Positions 20,501-29,274 of a stretch of DNA of 64,000 nucleotides are shown one piece after another. Origin of the DNA: Tunturibacter psychrotolerans (GTDB lineage Bacteria; Acidobacteriota; Terriglobia; Terriglobales; Acidobacteriaceae); contig NZ_CP132942.1 of the NCBI RefSeq assembly GCF_040359615.1, positions 5,208,001 to 5,272,000 on the forward strand. Reading direction: 5' to 3'. Positions within the stretch are counted from its first letter, which is position 1. The number at the start of each line of letters is the position of its first letter. The translations under genes were made by a program, and so were the position numbers. The notes below the pieces were generated by a model. That model made no database searches, was not told where the DNA came from, and was given only the letters and a program-made list of their open reading frames with translations.

Positions 20501-21027
20501 GATAGCGTTCCTTCAAATCTCGCCGGTCCCACAATTCGGGTCTCTGATGAAACCACATAGCGCATAGATCGCTCGGTTGAAATCCATGGTCCACCTGATT
20601 GGCTCCAACCGGGGCCGTTGAAAATCCCAACATTTATTCCGACGCGCTTGGCCTCTCGGATAGCATGCTCAAGCAGAGACCACCACTCCTCTGAGAATAA
20701 TTTGACATCGCCCAACGGCGTATCCCGACCTGCGATGTTTGCTATCATCGCTTCGCCTATTCCGACACGCGCCATAGCCTCCACATCGCGAGTAATCCCT
20801 TCGCGAGAGATGTAGTTGCTTACCCAATACCAATAGCACCACGGTCTTGTTTGAGCAGGCGGCTGAGCGAAGTCAGATACAAGCTGATCTGCCGACAGCA
20901 AATTCGTGGGGATCTCTGACATCTCATTCGCAGAGACAGTTCTAGGCATAACTACAAAACCCAGCCCCGCTGCAGCGGAAACGGTGGTGAGTTTTAGCAT
21001 TTCCCGTCGATTCAAAGTTGTACTCAA
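17539..21027 (-). CDS. GH106-like glycoside hydrolase (putative alpha-L-rhamnosidase)
   Basis: A very large enzyme of about 1160 residues. The segment near the N terminus (TRPWCYWYWVSNYISREGITRDVEAMARVGIGEAMI) is typical of the family 106 rhamnosidases, and the C-terminal part (from about 1000) has a GH2-like sugar-binding domain (VNVPDEMLIPGRRVTLDLGRVEVIAQVHVNG). The exported form has a twin-arginine-like signal, NRREMLKLTTVSAAAGLGFVV. An ATG at 21198 would overlap the upstream gene by 79 bp and add about 57 unsupported residues, so I use TTG 21027 (TTG 21015 and ATG 21000 are alternatives). It is the third gene of the operon with the TonB receptor and GH97. Specificity for rhamnose is inferred from family resemblance only. 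Confidence 0.83.
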   Translation of the reverse strand: MSTTLNRREMLKLTTVSAAAGLGFVVMPRTVSANEMSEIPTNLLSADQLVSDFAQPPAQTRPWCYWYWVSNYISREGITRDVEAMARVGIGEAMIANIAGRDTPLGDVKLFSEEWWSLLEHAIREAKRVGINVGIFNGPGWSQSGGPWISTERSMRYVVSSETRIVGPARFEGTLSTPKESFQGIGTLAFPVPKNDTDTIAAHFPQIHCTPEIANPEHLMDGDLRTKCLFPSGLADKKPFVIDVVVAEPFTARSLELYPIEGNVYFRCKLEYEDALGVFKAVRTFVMDRRGLDRPQFRLIVGPMVTGPKVITFRPITSRHFRLVIENLIGTGGLTEIKLSAAARLDSFVEKELGKMYPAPLPEWDSYLWPPSTEPDSPDLAIAPRQIVDLNDRVSSDGMLRWDVPAGEWIILRSGMIPVGITNHPTTIEGLGLECDKMSREAVDLHFNSFVGKLLRRMPPSDRTALRHVVVDSFEVGSENWTDNFHERFQKVLGYDPRPWLPVLTGRIVGTSNQSDRFLWDMRRLIADEIAKEYVGGLREISNQHGLRLLVEPYGSWGFPAEFLQYGGQADDVAGEFWVNDDKLAAKENVEVRAASSSAHIYGKRVVIAEAFTSARSFLDSPAQLKTLGDWAYTQGINHFMLHVYIHQPWEEKVPGVNAWFGTEFNRHNTWFEQSKEWIDYLRRCQFLLQQGRSAADIAYFIGEDTPKMAGPRHPDLPDGYDYDFINAEVLLNGVRVKDGLLTIPNGPAYSLLVLPPLETMRPAVLRKIRDLVAEGISILGAPPNRSPSLQNYPACDQEVRELVSELWGTFENHEDSFAERSFGKGRVFGGGDMPEVLRRLKTASAISCPKEILWTLRKTGNAEIYFLSNQTDEFRFVEATFRVSGRIPELWHPDSGVVEQTAWFSYAGDRTSVPLTFDPQGSVFVVFRHPVQEPPIIQIAVNDQPIRESIGLCPIRVMRSENGFPSATISRPGRYTLERADGKRTNLDVPDIPAPIPLNRPWKVLFRSSRGVALKQIDILQLHSWADSSDNLIRFFSGTAFYQTHVNVPDEMLIPGRRVTLDLGRVEVIAQVHVNGKDLGVLWKRPFSVDITDAVSPGTNKIEILVTNTWWNRLAGDEALRPDERTTFTVWQPATPRAFLLPSGLLGPVSIRNEVIREIKI

Positions 21028-21119
21028 CTCCGCGTTTCGAATTCGTTCGATGACGATCCCATTAGACCTCAGCAGTGAAGCAATATAATCTCCACCGGCC
21101 GAGTTCGATTTGAGCTGGC

Positions 21120-23087
21120 CTATTTCGGAACCAGGTGACGTGGCTTTAAAACGACTACCAACCCGTCGCCTGGTTGGAGTTTTCGGTTCGGATCCCATAC
21201 AGCGACATCGGTGTACTTGGCTAACGCAAACGACCTTCTCTCTGGACTAGAGAGCGCAATGCCTTCGAAGTTTGTCAGGTTAATCTTGGCAGGGAGTATT
21301 GGCAATGCGGAGGGTGTAGATGACCCGTTTATGATTGCTAAAAACCAAACGGACCCCTTACGTCGTGCCATGCCGACAAGTCCTCCAATTTGACTGCCGT
21401 CCATGACAATCGTCTCGTCCCAACTGGTGGATAGTTCTTTTAATACTTCGAGCGCGGGCGCGGCATCGGGGTTCTTGAGGAGGAACTCTGGATCTTCGGC
21501 GATTACGAGCCACGGCGAACTTAGCAAAATTGCGGTGGCGAGCTGATGGCTCCATGTGGTCTCTCCGGGCCACTGCAGATTAACTGGAGTATAGTCGGCT
21601 GGCCCCACCGCAAAGCGGGTAAAAGGCAGTGCCGCATTGTGACTTGCTGGCAGAGGTCCTTCCGGCATGCGGTTTAGCTCTATACCTCTGACAGCTTCTC
21701 TGGACATTGCATTTGGAAATGCCCGCTCTTCTCCTGTAGGTTTCTGTAGTCCGTGAAAATCGATCATTAGTTTTCGTTCCGCGCCTAACGCAAGCACACG
21801 TCGTTCGAAGTCAATTTGTTTCTTGCTCTCGCCATTGATGAAATCGATTTTGACCCCTGCGAGGCCAGCGTCAGCCGCATGATCAAGAAAGTCCCGCGCC
21901 TTGGCAAAGTCTCCCGAAGGATCACTGATCTCGTTCGAATCTTTCCAGGCAAAGACGCCAACCTTCTTCGATCGTGAGTATTGAACCAACTCCTTCATTG
22001 ACTGCCATGGTGTTTCCCAAGTCTTCCATCCATCATCGACCAAGGTATATTCGTAGCCTAGTGCGGCGGCAAAATCGACGAACTCCGCTTCCTGGGCGGG
22101 GGTGCCCGTCTCGCGGCTCATATAACGCCAGACGAAACGGCCTTCATGTATGTAACTCGTATCGCGAAACAGGATCGGGTCAGGCGGTGGATTCAAGTTT
22201 TCCGTCAAAGTATTGTTGACTAAACAACCGAGGTCGCGACAGAGCATGGTGACTCTCCACGGTGTGGTGAGAGCTCCATTTATTTCGAAGCCCTTGGAAC
22301 CTTCAGTGAAATCGACCTGCAGCTTACGGTTACCGATTGCGCGAAGGCGCATGCCACTGTAATTTGCAAGATTCGCCTCGGTTACCAATTCAAATCCATC
22401 ACTGTGTGGTAGCTCGACTACCAAAGGTGCGGTCTGGATTGGTCCCTGCTGCGATATGGAAGGCAAGTTATCGACTGCCGTATGTCGAAACTCACCAGCG
22501 TAGCTTTTCAGCTTCCAATTGTTATTTCGTTCTCCAAACCATACTTCACCCTGTGGGAGAGTCCAAATGGACGTCTCCTCTAATACCTGTACAGGGCTTG
22601 CAGATTCAGGGAGCAAAATGCGCCATGCGAATCCATTGTCATAGGCGCGCGCTTCAATCTTGTAGGGACTCGCGTTTGCCTCTCGCACTGAGATGGTTAA
22701 GATGTTTGCTTTGTTCTGCGCAGTCGCCTTTGCGCCATGGAAGGGATATTGTTCGTCAATTTGATCCCTCGATATATCTCCGAGGGTAGGATGAAGCCCT
22801 ATCTCATGCGGTGTAGTTTGATTGGGACTCTCGAGCCTCAAACCGATGTGCCCAGGGCCGCCCACGGGATGCCCGTTCCATGAGACCTGATAGCTGAGCC
22901 CCGAAGAATTGTCTGCGAAGATAGTGCCGCTAAGCGTTCCGTCGGGACTGGTAACAACTACATCAGGCGCAAGGCTCGGGGAAATTATCCTCGTAGACTT
23001 CGATTGCGCTTTTGCTTCGACCACTTGGAGCGATGTGGTCGAAGCTAAGAGCGAAGTGAAAATGAAGGCACGAGAGAGTTTAATCAT
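21120..23087 (-). CDS. GH97 family glycoside hydrolase
   Basis: The 655-residue protein starts with a signal peptide (KLSRAFIFTSLLASTTSL). The rest shows GH97 architecture: an N-terminal beta sandwich with SPDGTLSGTIF, the catalytic (beta/alpha)8 barrel with YTLVDDGWKTW, GVKIDFINGE and SREAVRGIELN, and a C-terminal beta domain. The aspartate in KIDF sits where retaining members of the family (alpha-galactosidase type) have their nucleophile, so a retaining enzyme is likely; this alignment is from memory. It is 62 bp downstream of the TonB receptor gene on the same strand and should be periplasmic. It and the next gene probably degrade the oligosaccharide imported by the receptor. Confidence 0.91.
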   Translation of the reverse strand: MIKLSRAFIFTSLLASTTSLQVVEAKAQSKSTRIISPSLAPDVVVTSPDGTLSGTIFADNSSGLSYQVSWNGHPVGGPGHIGLRLESPNQTTPHEIGLHPTLGDISRDQIDEQYPFHGAKATAQNKANILTISVREANASPYKIEARAYDNGFAWRILLPESASPVQVLEETSIWTLPQGEVWFGERNNNWKLKSYAGEFRHTAVDNLPSISQQGPIQTAPLVVELPHSDGFELVTEANLANYSGMRLRAIGNRKLQVDFTEGSKGFEINGALTTPWRVTMLCRDLGCLVNNTLTENLNPPPDPILFRDTSYIHEGRFVWRYMSRETGTPAQEAEFVDFAAALGYEYTLVDDGWKTWETPWQSMKELVQYSRSKKVGVFAWKDSNEISDPSGDFAKARDFLDHAADAGLAGVKIDFINGESKKQIDFERRVLALGAERKLMIDFHGLQKPTGEERAFPNAMSREAVRGIELNRMPEGPLPASHNAALPFTRFAVGPADYTPVNLQWPGETTWSHQLATAILLSSPWLVIAEDPEFLLKNPDAAPALEVLKELSTSWDETIVMDGSQIGGLVGMARRKGSVWFLAIINGSSTPSALPILPAKINLTNFEGIALSSPERRSFALAKYTDVAVWDPNRKLQPGDGLVVVLKPRHLVPK

Positions 23088-23149
23088 GCAGATGGACGTT
23101 CAACGAGAACTAGCGAACTTTCAGTTCTTCATCCTATATTTTTGATCAC

Positions 23150-26100
23150 TCAAAAATGAAGCTTTGCGCCAAGTTGTATCTGTCTGGCATTTTGGGAGCC
23201 GAGTACCTGACCGAAGTTAGAGTTGGAGCTACTATTGCCACCACCTTCGTCAGTTGGATTCGCCGGATTCGCCGGAGTGCCGGCGACAAATGTTGTGTTG
23301 GGCTGTAGGAGGTTGACATGGTTGAGTGCATTGAAAGCTTCCAAGCGAAGCTCGAGGGATGTTCGCTCGGTGATGCGCGTTGTTTTGAAGATAGACATGT
23401 CGAAATTAAGCGTTCCCGGTCCACGAACCTTCGAATAGTATCGTGGCACATTGCCGAAGCTGTAGTCCGGTGGATCAATGAAGGCGGCTGTATTGAACCA
23501 CTCTGAGCGGCTTCGATGAGGAGCTGCGACACTGACGCCCGGAGCAAAGTTTGGTCGTATCGCAATACCCTGATTTGTGGCTCCCGTGAAGCCGAGTGGC
23601 CTGCCACTCTCCGCAGTCATGATGACGTTATATTGGAAGCCACTGACCAATCGATCCCAAACGCCGGAGTGGGAGAGAAAGCGTTGATTTCTGCCAAAGG
23701 GGAGATCGTACAAAGCTGATATCGTTCCGCGATGCGTCACGTCGATCGCGTCCACACTGTAGTCTCCATCAAGATTGCGAGGATTTTGGAAGCCGGTGCC
23801 TGTCTGAGTGATCCCCGAGGTCGTTGCAAGATCAGTGTAGATCGGGAGGCTCATCAGCTTACCGTAGGTGTAAGCGCCTAGTATTTGCAGACCATGATCC
23901 GCTCGCCGCTGCGCCGAAACATACAGGTAGTTCCCATCGAAGTGCCCACCACGAGGAAAGCTCAGGTACACGTTCTGCATATAAGGATATGGCTTGAGCA
24001 GGTTGGCTCGAGTAATGGTCTTTGCTCCCAGAGCCCCCGGCACGATGCCAGCGTATGGGTTGGGCACGGAGGTGTTGAGGTAGGCGGTCCCCAGACTGAA
24101 GTACTGCGGATCCAGAGTATCGATGTTATAGGCAGGAAGAAGAAAGTGAGTACCGTGATTGCCGAGATAAGAGACATCAAGGACCATCCCGTAAGGTAAT
24201 TCGCGCGAGATCGTCAGAGTTGATTGCTGTGATTGGGGATCCTTCGCGCTCGGTTCAACATAGTATCCGCTCTGGCCGAGAAAAGCATTTTGTCCACCGC
24301 CTGCACCCAACGGTGGGGATGGGACTGAAGGAAGCCCGTTTGCCAATGTGAAGGCAGGTCCGTTGGTGGTAGTCGACGCATACGTAGTGGTGAGCGTTCC
24401 GAAGCCGTTTGTATTTCCAGCCGAGGCATCATAAGAGGCCTGCGCGGTCGTGGGGTAGTAGATCGCGAAGCCGCCACGCATCACAGTTTTGTTGTCGCTG
24501 GTCAACACTAGTGCGAAACCAATGCGTGGACCGAAATCGCCGAAATTCTCTTTTGCAAAATTTCGCCCATTGCCGTCCACCCCGGCATAACGGACCGCTC
24601 CAAGATAGCCATTGACGGGATTTATCTGAGTAATATCAAAATCGTCTATGCCGTTATGTTTCTCAGTGGGCTGGGCCTGGAAGTCGTAACGAAGCCCAAC
24701 GTTCAGGGTTAGCCGCTGCGTGGCATGCCAATCGTCTTGAACATATCCGGCATACTGTAGCTTGCGGTATGCGATGCCGCTCGCAAGTTGTGCGTTGGCG
24801 GTGCTGGCCGCTCCGACCAGAAAGCTAGCATATTGATTGCCTGTTCCCGATGTAATCGAGGAATTAGTTCCGGCGGCTGTCTGGTTCGGGCTGAACGTGA
24901 TGTTTCCTGAACACGGGTTGCACTGATTGTTATAACCCTCAGTAAACCGCCCATCGAACCCAAAACGCAGTGTGTGGTTTCCGAAAGTCTTTGTTACGTC
25001 GTCGACAAGTTCAATGGTGGTCGACGCTCGGAACCCGACTACACCATTAATTGTCGAGAGGCCATTTGTGAAAATGGGCGCTACTGTTGGCGTATCGTTT
25101 GCTAGGCCGAGCTGACCAGCATAGTCTTGATTTGCGGTAGCCCCCTGAAAGGGGAAATCGGATCGCAGCATCGCAATGCGCACGTCATTCAAGAGCGATG
25201 AGGAAAACGTATGGGTTTCAGATAGTACTCCAGTGTAATTCTGCAACGTATCATTACGGTTATACAGGGGACCATAGCCGGCGCCATTGTTGGTGTAATT
25301 CAAGTAGTATGCAAATCTTGCGAAGGCGCTATCCTTGGGACCAAGCAGATAATCGACACGAGCAATCCCTTGCCTCTCATTCGAGATGATCTTCGGGCTC
25401 GCGATATAGTTGTTCGCATGGGTGCACGGGTTGTAAGAGCCTGTCGTGTTATTGGGGAGAGGGTAGAAAGCTGCTTGCGCGGCTAGAGCCACTGAGTCGA
25501 GTTGGCCAGGCAGAATAGTATTATTCGCAAATTGGGTCCGGGGAGTTGTAGAGGTTCCGGTCGTGGGATCGTAAATCGGCACTGTTGTGCAAACGCCCTT
25601 TACCAATTGCCCCAAATCATCGAAGTTACCGCCCCGTTCCTGAAGCGTCGGCACGCTCGAGTAAAAGGGTGTGTCGTTGACAAAGCTATAAACTTCGTAG
25701 TTTCCGAAGAAGAACGCTTTGTTTCGCTTGATGGGCCCACCAAGCGTCCCGCCGTAGTTATTAAAGCGTAGCTCTGGTTTTCCAAAGACTGGTGTGGGAA
25801 AGGCGATGTTTGCATCGAGTGCATCATTTCTGAAGAACTCATACAAAGACCCGTGTAAGGTGTTCGCCCCCGAACGCGTGATGACGTTGATTACCCCACC
25901 CGAGGTGTAACCAAATTGTGCTGGTATGACTCCGCTCATAATTCGGAATTCCTGCACGGAATCCGATTTGACGTTGATCGCCACTTCACCGAGATAGTTT
26001 TGCAGGTTGGTCACGCCGTCCAAAAGATTGTTATTGCCACCTGGAACTCCACCTGATATTCGGATTGCGGAGGCTTGCGTGCCACGATTGGTGAAACCTT

Positions 26101-26671
26101 CGCTCGTGGCCCCAACCGCTGATTCCACACCTGCGCTTAGTGTTGCCAATGCGAGAACACTACGGCCGTTTACAGGCAGCTGTTGAGCCGCACGTGTGTC
26201 AACAGTGTTGCCGATCTCCGCATCTACTACGTCGAGCGACGGCGGAGTCGCATCGACCGTCACACTCGTCGTGAGACTTCCAACCTCCAATCTGACATTA
26301 GCGGTTACATTTGCCGCAGCATCTACGATCAGCCCTTTCGTCGACGCGGTGGAAAATCCACCAATTGATACCACCGTCGAGTACGTGCCTGGCAATAGCG
26401 GTTGCGATCTGTAGTATCCGCTCTCGTTGGTCGTCAAATCCTGAGTAATACCGGTACTGTCATTGATGATATGTACTTTCGCCGAAGGAACGACCCCGCC
26501 GCTGGAGTCAGTCACCGTACCTACAATGAACCCGACATCCTGTTGGGCATTCGCGACACCGATGAACCCACACAGCAAGATGATCATGAGGAGGCGGGTC
26601 CACGGGCGGCAATCACTGTTGCTGGACTTCGTGTAATGCGGGGTCCGGGGGTCGAAAGTCATCATGATCAT
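23150..26671 (-). CDS. TonB-dependent receptor with carboxypeptidase-regulatory domain (Oar-like)
   Basis: The 1173-residue protein has a signal peptide (LLMIILLCGFIGVANA), a carboxypeptidase-regulatory-like Ig fold (about 47-130, GTVTDSSGGVVPSAKV), a plug domain (SDSVQEFRIMSGVIPAQFGYTSGGVINVITRSG) and a large beta-barrel ending in an aromatic residue (LGAKLHF). This is the Oar-like TonB receptor that is massively expanded in Acidobacteria. It should import oligosaccharides across the outer membrane using energy from TonB-ExbBD. A strong Shine-Dalgarno sequence (TAAGGAG on the minus strand, 26684-26690) precedes the ATG. Its promoter carries two LacI-type operators (26692-26703 and 26777-26788). 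It begins the operon with GH97 and GH106. Confidence 0.95.
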   Translation of the reverse strand: MIMMTFDPRTPHYTKSSNSDCRPWTRLLMIILLCGFIGVANAQQDVGFIVGTVTDSSGGVVPSAKVHIINDSTGITQDLTTNESGYYRSQPLLPGTYSTVVSIGGFSTASTKGLIVDAAANVTANVRLEVGSLTTSVTVDATPPSLDVVDAEIGNTVDTRAAQQLPVNGRSVLALATLSAGVESAVGATSEGFTNRGTQASAIRISGGVPGGNNNLLDGVTNLQNYLGEVAINVKSDSVQEFRIMSGVIPAQFGYTSGGVINVITRSGANTLHGSLYEFFRNDALDANIAFPTPVFGKPELRFNNYGGTLGGPIKRNKAFFFGNYEVYSFVNDTPFYSSVPTLQERGGNFDDLGQLVKGVCTTVPIYDPTTGTSTTPRTQFANNTILPGQLDSVALAAQAAFYPLPNNTTGSYNPCTHANNYIASPKIISNERQGIARVDYLLGPKDSAFARFAYYLNYTNNGAGYGPLYNRNDTLQNYTGVLSETHTFSSSLLNDVRIAMLRSDFPFQGATANQDYAGQLGLANDTPTVAPIFTNGLSTINGVVGFRASTTIELVDDVTKTFGNHTLRFGFDGRFTEGYNNQCNPCSGNITFSPNQTAAGTNSSITSGTGNQYASFLVGAASTANAQLASGIAYRKLQYAGYVQDDWHATQRLTLNVGLRYDFQAQPTEKHNGIDDFDITQINPVNGYLGAVRYAGVDGNGRNFAKENFGDFGPRIGFALVLTSDNKTVMRGGFAIYYPTTAQASYDASAGNTNGFGTLTTTYASTTTNGPAFTLANGLPSVPSPPLGAGGGQNAFLGQSGYYVEPSAKDPQSQQSTLTISRELPYGMVLDVSYLGNHGTHFLLPAYNIDTLDPQYFSLGTAYLNTSVPNPYAGIVPGALGAKTITRANLLKPYPYMQNVYLSFPRGGHFDGNYLYVSAQRRADHGLQILGAYTYGKLMSLPIYTDLATTSGITQTGTGFQNPRNLDGDYSVDAIDVTHRGTISALYDLPFGRNQRFLSHSGVWDRLVSGFQYNVIMTAESGRPLGFTGATNQGIAIRPNFAPGVSVAAPHRSRSEWFNTAAFIDPPDYSFGNVPRYYSKVRGPGTLNFDMSIFKTTRITERTSLELRLEAFNALNHVNLLQPNTTFVAGTPANPANPTDEGGGNSSSNSNFGQVLGSQNARQIQLGAKLHF

Positions 26672-26691
26672 TATTCGTCAAATCTCCTTAG

Positions 26692-26703
26692 TCAATCGCT
26701 TAA
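26692..26703. promoter_or_regulatory. LacI-type operator 1
   Basis: TCAATCGCTTAA lies directly upstream of the Shine-Dalgarno of the TonB receptor gene and about 40-50 bp downstream of its predicted transcription start. It fits the 12-bp pattern of the other operators in this locus and would act as a roadblock. Its centre is 85 bp, about eight helical turns, from the centre of operator 2. Confidence 0.65.
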
Positions 26704-26750
26704 CCAAATGGAAAAAAGAGTTCCCACTTAATCCTTTGTTGAGCGAGAGA

Positions 26751-26788
26751 ATAGTATGAGTGCCAAAGTTCCATTGTCAAGCGCTTAA
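26751..26788 (-). promoter_or_regulatory. Promoter of the TonB-receptor operon with LacI-type operator 2
   Basis: On the minus strand a TTGACA (26775-26780) is followed after 18 bp by TACTAT (26751-26756), a good sigma-70 promoter for the receptor operon. The operator TCAAGCGCTTAA (26777-26788), with a perfect AAGCGCTT core, overlaps the -35 box, so a bound LacI protein would block polymerase. Confidence 0.7.
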
Positions 26789-26861
26789 TCTAATAAAATT
26801 ATTATGTGGGCGCCTGTAGTGTTACGGCGCGTCTAAAGGAAGAATATTGGTGGCTTGATGG

Positions 26862-26881
26862 TTGACAAGTTTATCGCTTAA
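26862..26881 (+). promoter_or_regulatory. Promoter region of the FAD-oxidoreductase operon with LacI-type operator 3
   Basis: TTGACA (26862-26867) is a -35 candidate for the plus-strand genes and TTTATCGCTTAA (26870-26881) lies just behind it, in the spacer. The -10 box is not clear (TTTAGC at 26884-26889 is the best match). Placement in the spacer is typical for LacI repression. Confidence 0.55.
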
Positions 26882-26997
26882 CCTTTAGCCTCCTTTCTTG
26901 TACTTGGAGGTACGTCCTCGTGACTCCTCTTTCCAGAGACGTAACACGGCGGTTTCAACCTGTACGAGGCTCTGGCTGTCACATTGGAGAGCTTTAG

Positions 26998-29250
26998 ATG
27001 AGATCTTTGCGAGAAGACAATTTGACGACTGATCTGGTAGTCGTTGGCGGAGGACTGGCGGGCGTATGCTGTGCTGTCACTGCCGCGCGGCAGGGGCTTC
27101 GGGTTACGCTTATCCAGGACCGCCCGGTTCTTGGCGGTAACTCGTCAAGCGAGGTTCGGCTTTGGGTTCTTGGTGCCACTTCACATATGGGTAATAACAA
27201 TCGGTGGGCGCGCGAAGGCGGAGTCATCGATGAAGTTCTTGTCGAAAATATGTGGCGCAATGTAGAAGGAAACCCGGTCGTATTCGATTCTATATTGCTT
27301 GAGTTGGTCTCGCTTGAACCAAGAATTACACTACTGCTCAACACGGCCGTATACGAAGTTGAGATGTCTGACCGGTCAACGATTCGGCTCGCCAAAGCTT
27401 TTTGCAGCCAAAATCAAACCTTCTACGTCGTAGAGGCGCCTCTGTTCGTTGATGCTTCGGGAGACGGTATTCTTGGATTCCTCTCGGGAGCTGAATTCCG
27501 TATGGGAGCCGAGGCTGCTTCCGAGTTCAATGAGCCTCTTGCCGGTTCAGAGGAGACCAAGGAACTGCTCGGGCACTCTCTTTATTTCTATACTCGGGAT
27601 ACAGGCCGCCCTGTGAACTATGTTGCTCCCTCTTTCGCGCTGGGAGACATCACGACCATTCCGCGATTTCGTGAACTTCGCGTCGCGGACACCGGCTGTC
27701 GTCTTTGGTGGCTTGAGTACGGCGGCAATCTTGATACCGTTCATCAAACAGAAGAGATCAAATGGGAACTCTGGCGCGTAGCGTACGGAGTTTGGAACTA
27801 CATCAAGAATTCGGGTAATTTCCCTGAAGCGGAAAATCTAACATTGGAGTGGATGGGCACGATCCCCGGTAAGCGCGAAAGCCGTCGTTTTATCGGAGAT
27901 ACTATCCTCACTCAGAACGATATCGTTGGCCAATCAGTCCACGTAGATGCGGTTTCGTTTGGCGGCTGGGCCATCGATCTTCATCCCGCCGATGGGGTAT
28001 TCAGTTCGCAACCCGGTTGCACACAGTGGCATGCAAAAGGCGTCTACCAGATCCCTTTTCGATCGATGTACAGCCGAAATGTGGACAATCTATTCATTAC
28101 CGGGCGGCTTATCAGCGCGACCCATATTGCATTTGGCTCTACCCGCGTAATGGCCACATGCGCTCATAACGGCCAAGCTGTCGGTGTTGCAGCAGCGTTA
28201 TGCAAGGAACAGGGACTGCTTCCTCGCGCTCTGGTAGAGCCGAATGAGATGCGGCACCTGCAGCAAAGACTCTTGCGAACTGGACAATATATTCCAGGCG
28301 TCGCAGGACACGACAATACTGACCTCGCGCAGCAAGCTCAGATCACAGCATCAAGTACGCTTCGTGTGGATGCGCTCATCCCATGCGGCGAAGTTGCACT
28401 GGCCGATACTCCTCGTGCTTTACTGTTACCGCTACCAGCAGGACGCGTGCCCGTCATTACCCTATGCGTCGACGTTAGCGAAGCGAGCAGCATGCATGCA
28501 GAATTGTGGCGTTCATCACGCCCAGGCAATACAACTCCAGAGATCGTTCTCGCCTCTGTCGATGTGTCGTTGGAGGCGGGAACAGAGCAACTCGTTCATC
28601 TTGATTTCCAGGTCTCTCTCGAAGAACAACTTCATGCTTTTGTGATCCTGCCAGTCTCCCGGAGCATCGCTTTTCACCAAAGTGTAGGCCAGGCTCCCGG
28701 TTTGTTGACCGTCTCCCAAAAGATGAACTCTTCGGTTGCCAAGAGCGCTATACAAACGCCGCCGCCTGGCTCTGGAGTCGATACGTTTGCTTTTTGGCTG
28801 CCAGATCGTCGGCCAGCTGCGCGGAACCTCGCAGTCCGCATCTCCCCGCCGCTTGAGCCGTATCAACCTGCGAATGTTGTAAACGGATTTGCTCGGCCGT
28901 GGAGAGGTGCCAATGCATGGGTTCCCGAACCATCCGATTCGAAGCCGACTCTTCGTCTAACTTGGGATACACCCCAGATCCTGCGCAGCATCGAAATCGT
29001 ATTTGATACGGACACAGATCACCCGATGGAATCGGTTTTACTCACTCATCCAGAGCGTGTAATGCCCGGTTGCATCACCTCATATCGTATCGTGGCGGAC
29101 AACGAAAATGTGCTGGCTGAAGTTTTGGAAAATCACCAGACACGTCGAACCTTAGCGCTTTCTAGCCCGGTCAAAACGTCTAATATCTCAATTCAAATTC
29201 TCTCGCACGGTGAAGCTCCTCCGGCTATCTTTGAAGTCAGATGTTATTGA
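26998..29250 (+). CDS. FAD-dependent oxidoreductase (PF12831 type) with C-terminal sandwich domain
   Basis: The 750-residue protein starts with an FAD-binding Rossmann motif (VVVGGGLAGVCCAV, about 13-26), then GGNSSSEVRLWVLGA and DASGDGILGFLSGAEFRMG, as in the FAD-dependent oxidoreductases often found with glycoside-hydrolase loci. The FAD domain extends to about residue 420. The last 200 residues (AFWLPDRRPAARN, WDTPQILRSIEIVFDTDTD) resemble a discoidin (F5/8 type C) or similar carbohydrate-binding sandwich. There is no signal peptide. It is separated from the MFS gene by only 24 bp and lies under a promoter with operator 3. The substrate is not known; oxidation of a sugar or sugar acid is a reasonable guess. 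Confidence 0.88.
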   Translation: MRSLREDNLTTDLVVVGGGLAGVCCAVTAARQGLRVTLIQDRPVLGGNSSSEVRLWVLGATSHMGNNNRWAREGGVIDEVLVENMWRNVEGNPVVFDSILLELVSLEPRITLLLNTAVYEVEMSDRSTIRLAKAFCSQNQTFYVVEAPLFVDASGDGILGFLSGAEFRMGAEAASEFNEPLAGSEETKELLGHSLYFYTRDTGRPVNYVAPSFALGDITTIPRFRELRVADTGCRLWWLEYGGNLDTVHQTEEIKWELWRVAYGVWNYIKNSGNFPEAENLTLEWMGTIPGKRESRRFIGDTILTQNDIVGQSVHVDAVSFGGWAIDLHPADGVFSSQPGCTQWHAKGVYQIPFRSMYSRNVDNLFITGRLISATHIAFGSTRVMATCAHNGQAVGVAAALCKEQGLLPRALVEPNEMRHLQQRLLRTGQYIPGVAGHDNTDLAQQAQITASSTLRVDALIPCGEVALADTPRALLLPLPAGRVPVITLCVDVSEASSMHAELWRSSRPGNTTPEIVLASVDVSLEAGTEQLVHLDFQVSLEEQLHAFVILPVSRSIAFHQSVGQAPGLLTVSQKMNSSVAKSAIQTPPPGSGVDTFAFWLPDRRPAARNLAVRISPPLEPYQPANVVNGFARPWRGANAWVPEPSDSKPTLRLTWDTPQILRSIEIVFDTDTDHPMESVLLTHPERVMPGCITSYRIVADNENVLAEVLENHQTRRTLALSSPVKTSNISIQILSHGEAPPAIFEVRCY

Positions 29251-29274
29251 CGAGTCTTTTCCCTGAGACGCATC